Shown: positions 46,263 to 54,780 of the stretch, piece by piece
Numbering within the stretch: the stretch's first letter is position 1
Layout: every line of letters begins with the position of its first letter
Assembly (NCBI RefSeq): GCF_001522865.1
Contig: NZ_LOWB01000116.1
Span: 248,001-312,000, forward strand
DNA from: Burkholderia sp. TSV86
GTDB taxonomy: Bacteria > Pseudomonadota > Gammaproteobacteria > Burkholderiales > Burkholderiaceae
Direction: 5' to 3'
Length of the DNA: 64,000 bases
Notes under the pieces: model-generated
What the model saw: only the letters and a program-made list of their open reading frames with translations
Told to the model about the DNA's origin: nothing
Database searches by the model: none
Program-made: the position numbers and the translations under genes

Positions 46263-47243
46263 ATGAGGCGAAACGCGCGCTGGGGCGCGATCTTGCGCCG
46301 GACCGCGTGGCAGGCCGTGCCGACGGTGATCGGCATCGTGATCGTCAACTTCTGCCTGCTGAAACTGATGCCGGGCGACGCCGCCGACGTGCTCGCGGGC
46401 GAATCGGGTTCCGCGAGCGCCGAGACAATGGCGATCATGCGCGCGAAGTTCGGCCTCGATCAGCCGCTCGTCAGCCAGCTCGGCGCGTATCTGTCGCATC
46501 TCGCGCACTTCAGCCTCGGCTATTCGCCGCGCTACGACATGCCGGTGATGCAGCTCATCCTGTCGAGGCTGCCCAACACGCTGCTGCTGATGGGCGCGGC
46601 GCTCTCGCTTGCGCTCGTCATTGGCGTCGCGCTCGGCGCGGTGATGGCGCATTGGGCAGGCAAATGGCCGGATCGCGTGCTGTCGGTGCTCGCGCTGCTG
46701 TTCTATTCGACGCCCGGTTTCTGGATTGGCTTGCTTGCGATCGTGCTGTTCTCGGTGCGGCTCGGCTGGCTGCCGAGCGGCGGCAATCTGACGATCGGCG
46801 CGCCGCTGCACGGGCTCGCGTATGCGGCCGATCTGGCCAGGCACGCGCTGCTGCCCGCGACGACGCTCGCCACCTTCTTCGTCGCGATCTACGCGCGTCT
46901 CACGCGCGCCGCGATGCTCGAAGTCGAGCAGCAGGATTTCGTGCGCACCGCGCGCGCGAAAGGGCTGTCGGCCGCGCGCGTGAGCGTGCGCCACGTGCTG
47001 CGCAACGCGCTGATGCCGCTGTCGACAGTCGTCGGCATGCACTTCGGCACGCTGCTCGGCGGCGCGGCCGTCACCGAGACCGTGTTCAGTTGGCCGGGGC
47101 TTGGCCGCCTTGCGCTCGACGCGGTGCTCGCGCGCGATTTCAGCGTGCTGCTCGGCGTGCTGCTGCTGTCGTCGCTGCTCGTGATCGTCGCGAACGCGCT
47201 CGTCGATCTGATTCAGGCGTGGCTCGATCCGCGCGTCGGCTGA
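46263..47243 (+). CDS. ABC transporter permease, DppB type
   Basis: 326-residue inner-membrane permease, six helices. The start ATG 46263 follows AAGGAGAA. The N-terminal helix VPTVIGIVIVNFCLLKLMPGD and the following long periplasmic loop with MRAKFGLDQPL are hallmarks of the DppB/OppB subgroup. The EAA loop is VRTARAKGLSAARVSVRHVL followed by RNALMP, the site that contacts the ATPase. It pairs with the DppC-type permease 46 bases downstream. Confidence 0.92.
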   Translation: MRRNARWGAILRRTAWQAVPTVIGIVIVNFCLLKLMPGDAADVLAGESGSASAETMAIMRAKFGLDQPLVSQLGAYLSHLAHFSLGYSPRYDMPVMQLILSRLPNTLLLMGAALSLALVIGVALGAVMAHWAGKWPDRVLSVLALLFYSTPGFWIGLLAIVLFSVRLGWLPSGGNLTIGAPLHGLAYAADLARHALLPATTLATFFVAIYARLTRAAMLEVEQQDFVRTARAKGLSAARVSVRHVLRNALMPLSTVVGMHFGTLLGGAAVTETVFSWPGLGRLALDAVLARDFSVLLGVLLLSSLLVIVANALVDLIQAWLDPRVG

Positions 47244-47289
47244 TGCCCGCCCGCGCACTCCGATACCTGTTTGTATGGAGAGATATCCG

Positions 47290-48342
47290 ATGACTGTCGA
47301 TTCGTCGAATTTCGGTTCCGTGCCGTCCGATGCGCGCCGTGCCGCCCGGCGGCGGCGCGCGTCGCCGTGGCGGCGGCAGCTCGCGGGCGCGCTGTCCGGG
47401 CGGCGCGGCCACGCGGGCGGCGAGAGCGCTGCGCTCGAAGCGGCCGTGGCGGCGCGGGCCGGTGCCGATGCGTGGGCCGAGCCCGGCGTGGCGCCGACGC
47501 ATGCGCGCCGCTCCGCATGGCGCGCGTTGCTGCGCAATCCATCGGCGCTCGCTGGCCTCGTGCTGCTCGCGGTGTTCGCCGCGCTTGCGCTGATCGCGCC
47601 CGTGTGTTTTCCCGGTGATCCGCTCGACATGGTCGCCGCGCCGTTCGAATGGCCGTTTGCCGATCCAGCCTACTGGCTCGGCACCGATTCGCTTGGCCGT
47701 GACGTCGCCGCAGGCATCGCGCACGGCGCGCGCGTGTCACTGCTGATCGGCGCGTCGGCCGCCGCGCTCGGGCTGGTGATCGGCACGCTCGTCGGCGCGC
47801 TCGGCGGCTATTTCGGCGGCGTGGTCGACAACGTGTGCGTGCGCGTGACTGAACTGTTCCAGACCGTGCCGTCGTTTTTGTTCGTCGTCGTGATCGTCGC
47901 GATCGGCCGGCCGCAGGTCACGGTGATCGCGTTTGCGATCGGCGTCGCATCCTGGCCGGGCGTCGCGCGGATCGTGCGCGCCGAATTCCGTGCGCTGCGC
48001 CATGCGGATTTCGTGCTTGCCGCACGCAGCCAGGGCTTTGGCAACGCGCGCATCATCTTCGGCGAGATCCTGCCGAATGCGCTGCCGCCCGTGATCGTCA
48101 CTGCGTCGGTGATGGTCGCGAGCGCGATCCTGATCGAATCGTCGCTGTCGTTTCTGGGGATGGGCGACCCGAACGTCGTGAGCTGGGGCGCGATGATCGG
48201 CGCGGGGCGCGACGCGCTGCGCACCGCGTGGTATTTGAGCGCGATTCCCGGCGCGGCCATCGTGCTCGCGGTGCTCGCGCTGAATCTGCTCGGCGACGGC
48301 TTGAACGAAGTACTGAATCCGCGTTTGCGGCAACGGGCTTGA
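47290..48342 (+). CDS. ABC transporter permease, DppC type
   Basis: 350 residues from ATG 47290, chosen because GGAGAGA lies just upstream; the ATG at 47275 would overlap that site. The N-terminal about 75 residues are an Arg/Ala-rich cytoplasmic extension longer than usual for DppC. The conserved DppC entry is RALLRNPSALAGLVLL with the DxxGRDV block GTDSLGRDVAAGIAHGARVSL. The EAA loop is VLAARSQGFGNARIIFGEIL. It ends with LNLLGDGLNEVLNPRLR, typical for the family. Confidence 0.92.
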   Translation: MTVDSSNFGSVPSDARRAARRRRASPWRRQLAGALSGRRGHAGGESAALEAAVAARAGADAWAEPGVAPTHARRSAWRALLRNPSALAGLVLLAVFAALALIAPVCFPGDPLDMVAAPFEWPFADPAYWLGTDSLGRDVAAGIAHGARVSLLIGASAAALGLVIGTLVGALGGYFGGVVDNVCVRVTELFQTVPSFLFVVVIVAIGRPQVTVIAFAIGVASWPGVARIVRAEFRALRHADFVLAARSQGFGNARIIFGEILPNALPPVIVTASVMVASAILIESSLSFLGMGDPNVVSWGAMIGAGRDALRTAWYLSAIPGAAIVLAVLALNLLGDGLNEVLNPRLRQRA

Positions 48343-48351
48343 GGGGGCGGC

Positions 48352-50346
48352 ATGGTGAGCCACGATAGTCAAAACCCGCTGCTGGAAGTGCGCGATTTAC
48401 GCGTGAGCTTCGGTGCGCACGACGCGGTGCGTGGGATCAGCTTCGACATTGCGGCGGGCGAGACGCTCGCACTCGTCGGCGAATCGGGCAGCGGCAAGTC
48501 CGCGACGGCGCTCGCGCTGATGCGGCTCTTGCCCGAGCCGGCGCGGGCGAGCGGCAGCCTGCGCTTCGACGCGCGGGAACTGCTCGCGTTGCCTGAGCGC
48601 GATGCGCGCGACGTGCGTGGCCGGCAGATTTCGATGATTTTCCAAGAGCCGATGACGTCGCTCAATCCGGTGCTGACGATCGGCGCGCAGATCGTCGAGA
48701 CGCTGCGCGCGCACGAGCCGCTGTCGAAAGCCGCGGCGTCCGCGCGCGCGGTCGAGCTGCTCGATCTCGTCGAAATGGCCGAGCCGCGACGCCGCGTGCA
48801 CGATTATCCGCACGAACTGTCGGGCGGTCAGCGGCAGCGCGTGATGATTGCGATGGCGCTCGCATGCCGGCCGCGTTTGCTGATCGCCGACGAGCCGACC
48901 ACCGCGCTCGACGTGACGATTCAGTCGCGCATTCTGTCGCTGCTCGATACGCTGCGGCGCGAGTTGCGCATGGCGCTGCTGCTGATTACGCACGATCTCG
49001 GCGTAGTCGCGGATCGCGCGGATCGGGTCGCGGTGATGCTGGCCGGGCGCATCGTCGAACAGGGGAGCGCCGCGCGGATGTTTTCGGCGCCCCGGCATCC
49101 GTATACGCGCGGGTTGCTGCATGCGTCGCTGACGCTTGCCGACGAGCTGCATTATCGCGACGGGGCGTTGCCGGAGATCCGGCATCGCGTGTCGGCTGAT
49201 GGCGCGATGGCATTCGAGCGGCGCGAGGGCGGCGAGCGAGGGGCTGACGCGGTGTACGGTCAGGATGCCGAACTAGAGGTGGGCGTGATCGCCGGCGTGA
49301 CTTCGATACGTCCGGCATCCGTCACGGCGGGCACCGGGCCCGCGTCGAACGACGCGGCGAGCGAGCGCCGCGAGCGGATTGACGGCGACGCTGAGGGCAG
49401 TTTGAAAGCCGTCGCGGCCGATGTGCGAGCTTTGACGCGCGAGACGGCGCGCGATCGAAGTGACGACGGCGGCGATGCGCTGCTGCCGAGATACACGGCA
49501 GGCCCGGTGCGAGAGCCAGCCGCCGCCGCTGATGGGCAGCCTGCCCAGCGCGATGCCCCGATCCTGCTTTCGATTCGCGGTCTGCGCGTCGATTATCCGC
49601 AACGCAACGGCCACGGCGCGCGGCGTGCGCTCGACGGCGTGTCGCTCGACATCGCGCGCGGCGAGTCGGTCGGGCTTGTCGGCGAATCCGGTTGCGGCAA
49701 GTCGACGCTTTCGCGCGCAATCATGCGGCTCGTGCCGGCCGAGCAAGGCGAGATCCGGCTGCATGGCGTGGATCTCGCGCCGCTGCGCGAGCGCGCGTTG
49801 CGTGCGCTGCGCCGGCGCGTGCAGATGGTGTTTCAGGACCCCTACGCATCGTTGAATCCGCGCCGCACGATTGGACAGATGCTCGATGCGACGCTTGCCG
49901 TCAACGGTGTAGCCGATACGCGCACGCGGCGTATTCGCGCACGCGCGATTCTCGAGCGCGTGCGCCTGCCGGCGTCGGCGCTTGGCCGCTTTCCCCACGA
50001 ATTTTCCGGCGGCCAGCGGCAGCGGATCGGGATCGCGCGCGCGCTCGTGCTGGAGCCGGAACTGCTGATTTGCGACGAGCCCGTTTCCGCACTCGACGTA
50101 TCGATCCAGGCGCAAATCCTCAATCTGCTCGTCGAGCTGAAGGCGGAGCTGGGGCTCGCGCTGCTGTTCATTTCGCACGATTTGTCGGTTGTCCGCTATA
50201 TCGCGGATCGGGTGCATGTGATGCGGCAAGGACGAATCGTCGAAAGCGGCGATCATCGGTCGATCTGGCGTGCGCCTCAGCATCCGTATACGCGCGCGTT
50301 GCTAGGCGCGATTCCGGGCCGCGCACGCACCGCGCGCCTGGCGTGA
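48352..50346 (+). CDS. Fused double ABC ATPase (DppD-DppF type)
   Basis: 664-residue protein with two complete ATPases. The first (about 5-265) has Walker A GESGSGKSA, signature LSGGQRQRVMIAMA and Walker B LLIADEPTTALD. The second (about 405-655) has Walker A GESGCGKST, signature FSGGQRQRIGIARA and LLICDEPVSALD. Each ends with the oligopeptide-transporter C-terminal extension (PRHPYTRGLLHAS; PQHPYTRALLGAI). The approximately 120-residue linker (about 285-400) is Ala/Gly/Arg-rich and low in complexity. Most relatives are two proteins; fusions occur in GsiA/YejF-like systems. The start is nine bases after the permease stop. It completes the importer with the upstream three genes. Confidence 0.93.
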   Translation: MVSHDSQNPLLEVRDLRVSFGAHDAVRGISFDIAAGETLALVGESGSGKSATALALMRLLPEPARASGSLRFDARELLALPERDARDVRGRQISMIFQEPMTSLNPVLTIGAQIVETLRAHEPLSKAAASARAVELLDLVEMAEPRRRVHDYPHELSGGQRQRVMIAMALACRPRLLIADEPTTALDVTIQSRILSLLDTLRRELRMALLLITHDLGVVADRADRVAVMLAGRIVEQGSAARMFSAPRHPYTRGLLHASLTLADELHYRDGALPEIRHRVSADGAMAFERREGGERGADAVYGQDAELEVGVIAGVTSIRPASVTAGTGPASNDAASERRERIDGDAEGSLKAVAADVRALTRETARDRSDDGGDALLPRYTAGPVREPAAAADGQPAQRDAPILLSIRGLRVDYPQRNGHGARRALDGVSLDIARGESVGLVGESGCGKSTLSRAIMRLVPAEQGEIRLHGVDLAPLRERALRALRRRVQMVFQDPYASLNPRRTIGQMLDATLAVNGVADTRTRRIRARAILERVRLPASALGRFPHEFSGGQRQRIGIARALVLEPELLICDEPVSALDVSIQAQILNLLVELKAELGLALLFISHDLSVVRYIADRVHVMRQGRIVESGDHRSIWRAPQHPYTRALLGAIPGRARTARLA

Positions 50347-50538
50347 GCGCGCGGTGGTTTCATCATGGTGCGATCGTTTTGCCGCCAGGTTCGCGCACGC
50401 GCGGGGCGGGTTGTTCGGCATCGGTCGAACGCGCGGGGCAGCGGCGCTATTGCCGTTCATCGATGGCACGGCATCGCCGCCCGCGACGAGAGGCAGCGCA
50501 TTGTCGCGCCGCCGCTCCCGCCTCCATTAGACCGCCGC

Positions 50539-51723
50539 TCAAAACTTCACGCGCAACCCGCCGAACATGGCCACCTGGCGATCGCTCGACGACGGTGCGC
50601 CGGCGTCGGCAATCGACGCGATCTTCCGGTAGCCGCCCGGCGTCGACGTCGACGCGTCGCCGGCCGCGAGCTGATAAACGCCCGACAAATACAGGTCCGT
50701 GCGTTTGGATAGCGCATAGTCGACGCCGAGCGTGAACTGATGCCAGCGCGGCTTGAGCGTGCGGCCGTTCGTGTTCGGCAGGCCGCACGCGCGGGCATCG
50801 GTGAACGTGTAGACGCCGATCAGCGTCGTTGCCGGCGTGAGCTGATAGCGCGCGTTCGTATCGTAGTTGTTGAACTTGCGCGACGAGCCGTCGACGTAAT
50901 CGAGCTGCGTGTGGCTCCACGCGAAGCCGAGCCGCGTGGCGCCGATCGTGTAGTTCGCGCCGGCCGCCGCGATCTGCTGCTTCAGCACGCCGCCGTTGAG
51001 CCCATAGAAAAATGCCGGGTTGTAGTCGTTGCCGGTCGTCGAGGTCGCACCGCCGACCGCGCCGTTCGCGTTCGATGCCGCGCTCGGGTGATGCAGCACG
51101 ACATAGCCGCCGCCGATCGACAGCGGGCCGTTCGTGTAGTTTGCCGCGGCTCCCCATGCGTTGTTGTTCGAGAAACCGGTGCCCGTGTCGCCACTCGCCT
51201 GGTTGCTGAACGCGTACAGCAGATCGAACGCGAAGCCGCCGAGTACTGCGCTGCGGAACTTGACCGCGTTGTTGATGCGAAACGACTGGTTCAGATTGTC
51301 GTTGTCGCCCACGTGCGTCGCCGGGCTCCAGAAGCCCGGCCCGGCGTATTGCGCGACGAGATCGGCGAGCGGTTCGTATTGACGGCCGAGCGTCAGCGTA
51401 CCGACGCCGGTTTTCGACAATCCGACCCACGCTTGCCGGCCGAATTCGCGCCCGCCCTGGCCGAATGTGCCGTCATTGGTCTTGAAGCCGTTTTCCAGCG
51501 TGAACAGCGCCGAGAGCCCGCCGCCCAGATCCTCGACGCCTTTGAGGCCCCAACGGCTGCCGTTGAGCTTGCCGCTCGACTGCTGAAAGTTGCGCGCGCC
51601 GCCCTGATTATTTGTATACGCGATGCCGGCATCAACGATTCCGTACAGTGTGACGGAGCTTTGTGTGTGTGCTGCGGTGGATGCCAGCGAAGCCAAACCC
51701 AGTGCGATCGATTTCCTGATCAT
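50539..51723 (-). CDS. Gram-negative porin (Burkholderia OmpC-like)
   Basis: 394-residue trimeric general porin of the beta-proteobacterial family. The signal MIRKSIALGLASLASTAAHTQ is followed by SSVTLYGIVDAGIAYTNNQGG, the standard first strand. Conserved elements include LNGSRWGLKGVEDLGGGLSA with the GFKTNDG turn, the PEFG-like loop and the C-terminal strand ending MFGGLRVKF with terminal Phe. The ribosome-binding site GGAAAAC precedes the ATG. It follows the transporter operon convergently. It may supply outer-membrane passage for the organosulfur ligands, but such porins are usually general. Confidence 0.92.
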   Translation of the reverse strand: MIRKSIALGLASLASTAAHTQSSVTLYGIVDAGIAYTNNQGGARNFQQSSGKLNGSRWGLKGVEDLGGGLSALFTLENGFKTNDGTFGQGGREFGRQAWVGLSKTGVGTLTLGRQYEPLADLVAQYAGPGFWSPATHVGDNDNLNQSFRINNAVKFRSAVLGGFAFDLLYAFSNQASGDTGTGFSNNNAWGAAANYTNGPLSIGGGYVVLHHPSAASNANGAVGGATSTTGNDYNPAFFYGLNGGVLKQQIAAAGANYTIGATRLGFAWSHTQLDYVDGSSRKFNNYDTNARYQLTPATTLIGVYTFTDARACGLPNTNGRTLKPRWHQFTLGVDYALSKRTDLYLSGVYQLAAGDASTSTPGGYRKIASIADAGAPSSSDRQVAMFGGLRVKF

Positions 51724-52438
51724 TTTGTTTTCCTTTATTTTTTTGAATAAATTATTGAGGAAACCGATGCTATTAAAGTCTTATACGGGATTAAACGTGC
51801 AAATTCCGATTAGAAAATCTGCGATTCGATGCTTAACAAATTCGCACGCCGCCCGGTGCACCGATAGGAGCAGATGTTGCCGGGGGGCGCGGTAGCGGCC
51901 GGAGATTCGCGGTACGGGCAGATGGTTGGGGCGCGGCACGCGTTGGCGGCCGCATATCGATAAAAGAAAATGATCGTAGTGCGCGTGCGGGAAGTGATGC
52001 GTCGGCGCAACATGGCGCTTGGTGGGGAGAAGCGCCCGACGGCCTTGGCACGTGCGGCGGATCTCGGAGGGTGCGACGGAGTTTGGGAGCGATTCGCGGG
52101 AAATCGGGCGGGGGGGGGGGGGGGGGGGGGGGGGCGGCGCTCGATGCGTCTGACGATAGTGCCGCGTGCGAGGTTTTCGGATCGCGCAGGAACTGCGGAT
52201 GCGCATACCGCATTCCTTCACTGACGGTACTTCGCGAGCCTGGGGCTGGCCGGAAGACGACGGACGACGGCCCCACGACCTAGCCAACGGACGATCACCC
52301 GGCAGGCGCGGGATGTACGGTCCACGCATCCGGTACGCAGTGCTAGAATTTTTCCCATTTTGTTCAACTGGCGGGCCGAAACATCGATTCTCACGCGCCG
52401 GCGTGACTTTCCGGCTTCATTTCCGCGGCGAAGACGAC
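51724..52438. other. Divergent intergenic region with a poly-G tract
   Basis: Contains the porin promoter (AT-rich 51724-51850), the poly-G tract at 52110-52134 and the upstream region of the AraC gene. Small open frames here, including one translating the tract as poly-Gly, have no protein character. Confidence 0.6.
52110..52134. repeat. 25-base poly-G homopolymer
   Basis: An uninterrupted run of 25 G, 305 bases before the ATG of the AraC regulator gene and about 390 before the porin start. Runs of this length are rare in bacteria and are prone to slippage. It lies outside any supported coding region. Confidence 0.9.
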
Positions 52439-53299
52439 ATGGAAAACGAGGTGTGCAGCGCAATGCCGGGCGAGCCGCTGGGCAGCCCCGTTCCCGGTAC
52501 GCGTGCCGATTGGATTCATCGGACGTCGCACGGCGGCATCGAGCGTATCGAAGCTTATTTCCATGCGCACGCTTACGACATGCACCGGCACGATACCTAT
52601 GCGATCGGTTGTACGCTGTCCGGCGTGCAATCGTTCCATTATCGGCGCAGCTTCGTGCACAGCCGGCCCGGCCGCACGATCGTCATTCATCCCGACGAAC
52701 CGCACGACGGCGAAGCTGGTACGGATCGGGGATTTCGCTACCGGATGATCTATGTGGCGCCGGCGCTTGTCCAGCAGGTGCTCGGCGGACGGCCGCTGCC
52801 GTTCATCGATGGCGGAATGTCGGACGATCCGCGGCTGCACGCCGCCGTCGGCACGCTGCTGCTACAGCTCGACGGCGGGGGCGATTCGTTCGAGCAGGAC
52901 GACGCGCTGTTCGATCTGGCGATGGCGCTTGACGCGGCGTGCGGCGCGAAACGCGCGCGCCGCACCGGAGACTATCGCGCGGCGCAACTCGCGCGCACCT
53001 GTTTGCACGATGCGCCCGATTGCGCGATGTCGCTCGACGATCTCGCGCGCGTGGCGGGACAGGACCGTTGGAACTTGTGCCGCGATTTCCGCCATTTCTT
53101 CGGCACGAGCCCGTATCGATATCTGACGATGCGACGCCTTGAGCGTGTGCGCGCGCTGATCGTCCGGCAGGTTCCGCTCGCTGATGCGGCCGCGAGCGCC
53201 GGTTTCGCGGACCAGAGCCATATGACGCGCCATTTCAAACAGGCTTACGGGTTGCCGCCGGCGAGGTGGCTCAGGATGCTGTCGGCTCACACCGAGTGA
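52439..53299 (+). CDS. AraC family transcriptional regulator
   Basis: 286 residues from ATG 52439; the open frame begins earlier at 52166 but the extension runs through intergenic sequence. The N-terminal cupin-type sensing domain (about 20-165) has MHRHDTYAIGCTLSGVQSF and PDEPHDGEAG. The C-terminal two-HTH AraC domain (about 185-284) has MSLDDLARVAGQDRWNLCRDF and the second helix set AAASAGFADQSHMTRHFKQAY. This architecture is common among regulators of amino acid exporters and catabolic genes. Downstream cupin and DUF2000 genes on the same strand are the nearest candidate targets. The poly-G tract upstream might modulate its expression. Confidence 0.92.
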   Translation: MENEVCSAMPGEPLGSPVPGTRADWIHRTSHGGIERIEAYFHAHAYDMHRHDTYAIGCTLSGVQSFHYRRSFVHSRPGRTIVIHPDEPHDGEAGTDRGFRYRMIYVAPALVQQVLGGRPLPFIDGGMSDDPRLHAAVGTLLLQLDGGGDSFEQDDALFDLAMALDAACGAKRARRTGDYRAAQLARTCLHDAPDCAMSLDDLARVAGQDRWNLCRDFRHFFGTSPYRYLTMRRLERVRALIVRQVPLADAAASAGFADQSHMTRHFKQAYGLPPARWLRMLSAHTE

Positions 53300-53508
53300 G
53301 CGCCGGCCGGCTTGGGCTGGCCGTCTGGGGCGGCCGGTCCGCGGCCAGCGCGTATGCATGTCTGCGTTACCTCGACGTATGCGCGTGGGATTCAGGCTTG
53401 CCACATCCGCCACTTTCCGCCGCGACGAATGCACGATCGTTCAAGACGGTCAAGTCGCGCCGCCGGTACGATCGGCTCGATTTCATCCGACAGTGAGCAA
53501 AACGCCCC

Positions 53509-53913
53509 ATGACAGTGACCGAGTCTGCACGCGCATCGTGCGCGCCCGTGGAGTATGCGCCAGTCAACCTCGACGAGAAATTCACACGAATCCATGATCT
53601 TTGGCAGCCGCGCGTCGTGGCGGAGATGAACGACTATCAATTCAAGGTCGTCAGGATCGAGGGCGATTTCGTCTGGCATGTTCATTCCGATACGGATGAA
53701 GCGTTCATCGTGCTGGATGGCGCGTTGCGTATCGATTTCCGCGATGGCGCCGTGCATCTTTCGAAAGGCGAAATGTTCGTCGTGCCGAAAGGAAAAGAAC
53801 ACAAACCCTATGCCGAGCGTGAAGTAAGGCTGATGCTGATCGAGCCGCGCGGCGTGCTCAATACCGGACAGGAAACGAACGAGAGGACGGCGAAGAATGA
53901 TGTCTGGATCTGA
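53509..53913 (+). CDS. Cupin-domain protein
   Basis: 134-residue single-domain cupin. Cupin motif 1 is WHVHSDTDEAFIVLDGALRI (two His and Glu metal ligands). Motif 2 is PKGKEHKPYAEREV with the third His. The start ATG is supported by its position and by the normal family N-terminus VNLDEKFTRIHDLW. Such small mannose-6-phosphate isomerase-like cupins bind a metal but their substrates are rarely known. The end overlaps the DUF2000 gene by 17 bases, so the two proteins are probably made together. Both follow the AraC gene by about 200 bases. Confidence 0.85.
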   Translation: MTVTESARASCAPVEYAPVNLDEKFTRIHDLWQPRVVAEMNDYQFKVVRIEGDFVWHVHSDTDEAFIVLDGALRIDFRDGAVHLSKGEMFVVPKGKEHKPYAEREVRLMLIEPRGVLNTGQETNERTAKNDVWI

Positions 53914-54367
53914 ATGCTTGCCGGTTTGGTCCGAGGCCTCGCCGAACTTGGCGCCGGCGGCGTTCAGCACCAAGATCGCGATCGTGGTTCGAGACGATCT
54001 TGCCGTCTGGCAGAAGCTCAATGTCACGGCGTTTTTGATGAGCGGCGTTGTTGGCGCGGCGCCGGAGATCGTTGGCGATCCGTACCGGGATGCAGACGGG
54101 CACGTTTATCACAGCCTCTGCGTGCAGCCGGTGATCGTGCTGTCGGCGGACCAGGCGACGATGCGCACGATTCAGCGGCGCGCCCTGGAGCGCAATGTGC
54201 GGCTGGGGGTTTATATCGAGGAAATGTTCACGACCGGCCACGATGCGGCGAACCGGGCAGTATTTGCCGAGTATGCGCCGGCCGATGCAAAGGTGGTCGG
54301 GCTTGCACTGCGCGAGCACAAAAAACTCGTCGACAAGGTGACGAAAGGTGCGCGCATGCATGCCTGA
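53897..54367 (+). CDS. DUF2000 family protein
   Basis: 156 residues, overlapping the cupin gene by 17 bases. The FSTKIAIVVRDDLAVWQKLNV start, VTAFLMSGVVGA segment and QPVIVLSADQATMRTI block match the DUF2000 family (PF09391), structurally related to peptidyl-tRNA hydrolase II-like folds. No biochemical role is established for the family. Translation coupling with the cupin suggests a shared task, possibly metabolism of a small molecule sensed by the AraC protein upstream. Confidence 0.82.
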   Translation: MMSGSECLPVWSEASPNLAPAAFSTKIAIVVRDDLAVWQKLNVTAFLMSGVVGAAPEIVGDPYRDADGHVYHSLCVQPVIVLSADQATMRTIQRRALERNVRLGVYIEEMFTTGHDAANRAVFAEYAPADAKVVGLALREHKKLVDKVTKGARMHA

Positions 54368-54780
54368 TATGAGCCGGCCTGACATAAATCATGCATACAG
54401 GCAAATGGAGGAGCGGTAACGAATTTCCGGACGAGCGAATTGGGAATTGATCTTATCCCCATTTAACTGGTTTGAAAATTATGGGCGGAAGGTCTAATTT
54501 AGACGGCCGTCAATTTTAATTTGATGTTTATAAATATCTGGAAAATATAATGGAAGAGCGGAAAATGCATCAGGCGAAAATTTTAGAGACATTTGCCGGC
54601 GGCCTTCGGGCGGCATGTGTGACATTAAAAATAGGTGGCTGGCTCGGGTTATATTGTAGATTATATTTCCGCATTCTGTAAATAAAAAGGACGCGGCCGG
54701 GAGGACCGCGCCGATCAATGATTCTGATATTGACTTGCCACGGGGAGAGGCAAGCCGGTCCGATATTAGTGGCTGAAATG
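54368..54780. other. AT-rich intergenic region
   Basis: No gene recognised. Strongly AT-rich in 54470-54680, separating the DUF2000 gene from the 3' end of the recombinase gene. A weak GC hairpin lies near 54690-54712. Confidence 0.5.

Noticed and set aside
45033-47630. 865-codon open frame on the minus strand
   Set aside because: It lies antisense to the binding protein and permease genes, is Arg/His-rich throughout and shares no family character; it is a GC-rich shadow.
51970-52224. Small open frame containing the poly-G tract as a poly-Gly run
   Set aside because: No start signal, no conserved character and its frame depends on tract length; treated as non-coding.
52166-52438. 91-codon N-terminal extension of the AraC regulator
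   Set aside because: Runs through intergenic sequence; the family N-terminus starts at ATG 52439.
54690-54712. Hairpin resembling a terminator after the DUF2000 gene
   Set aside because: The stem has a mismatch, is over 300 bases from the stop and has no T-run.
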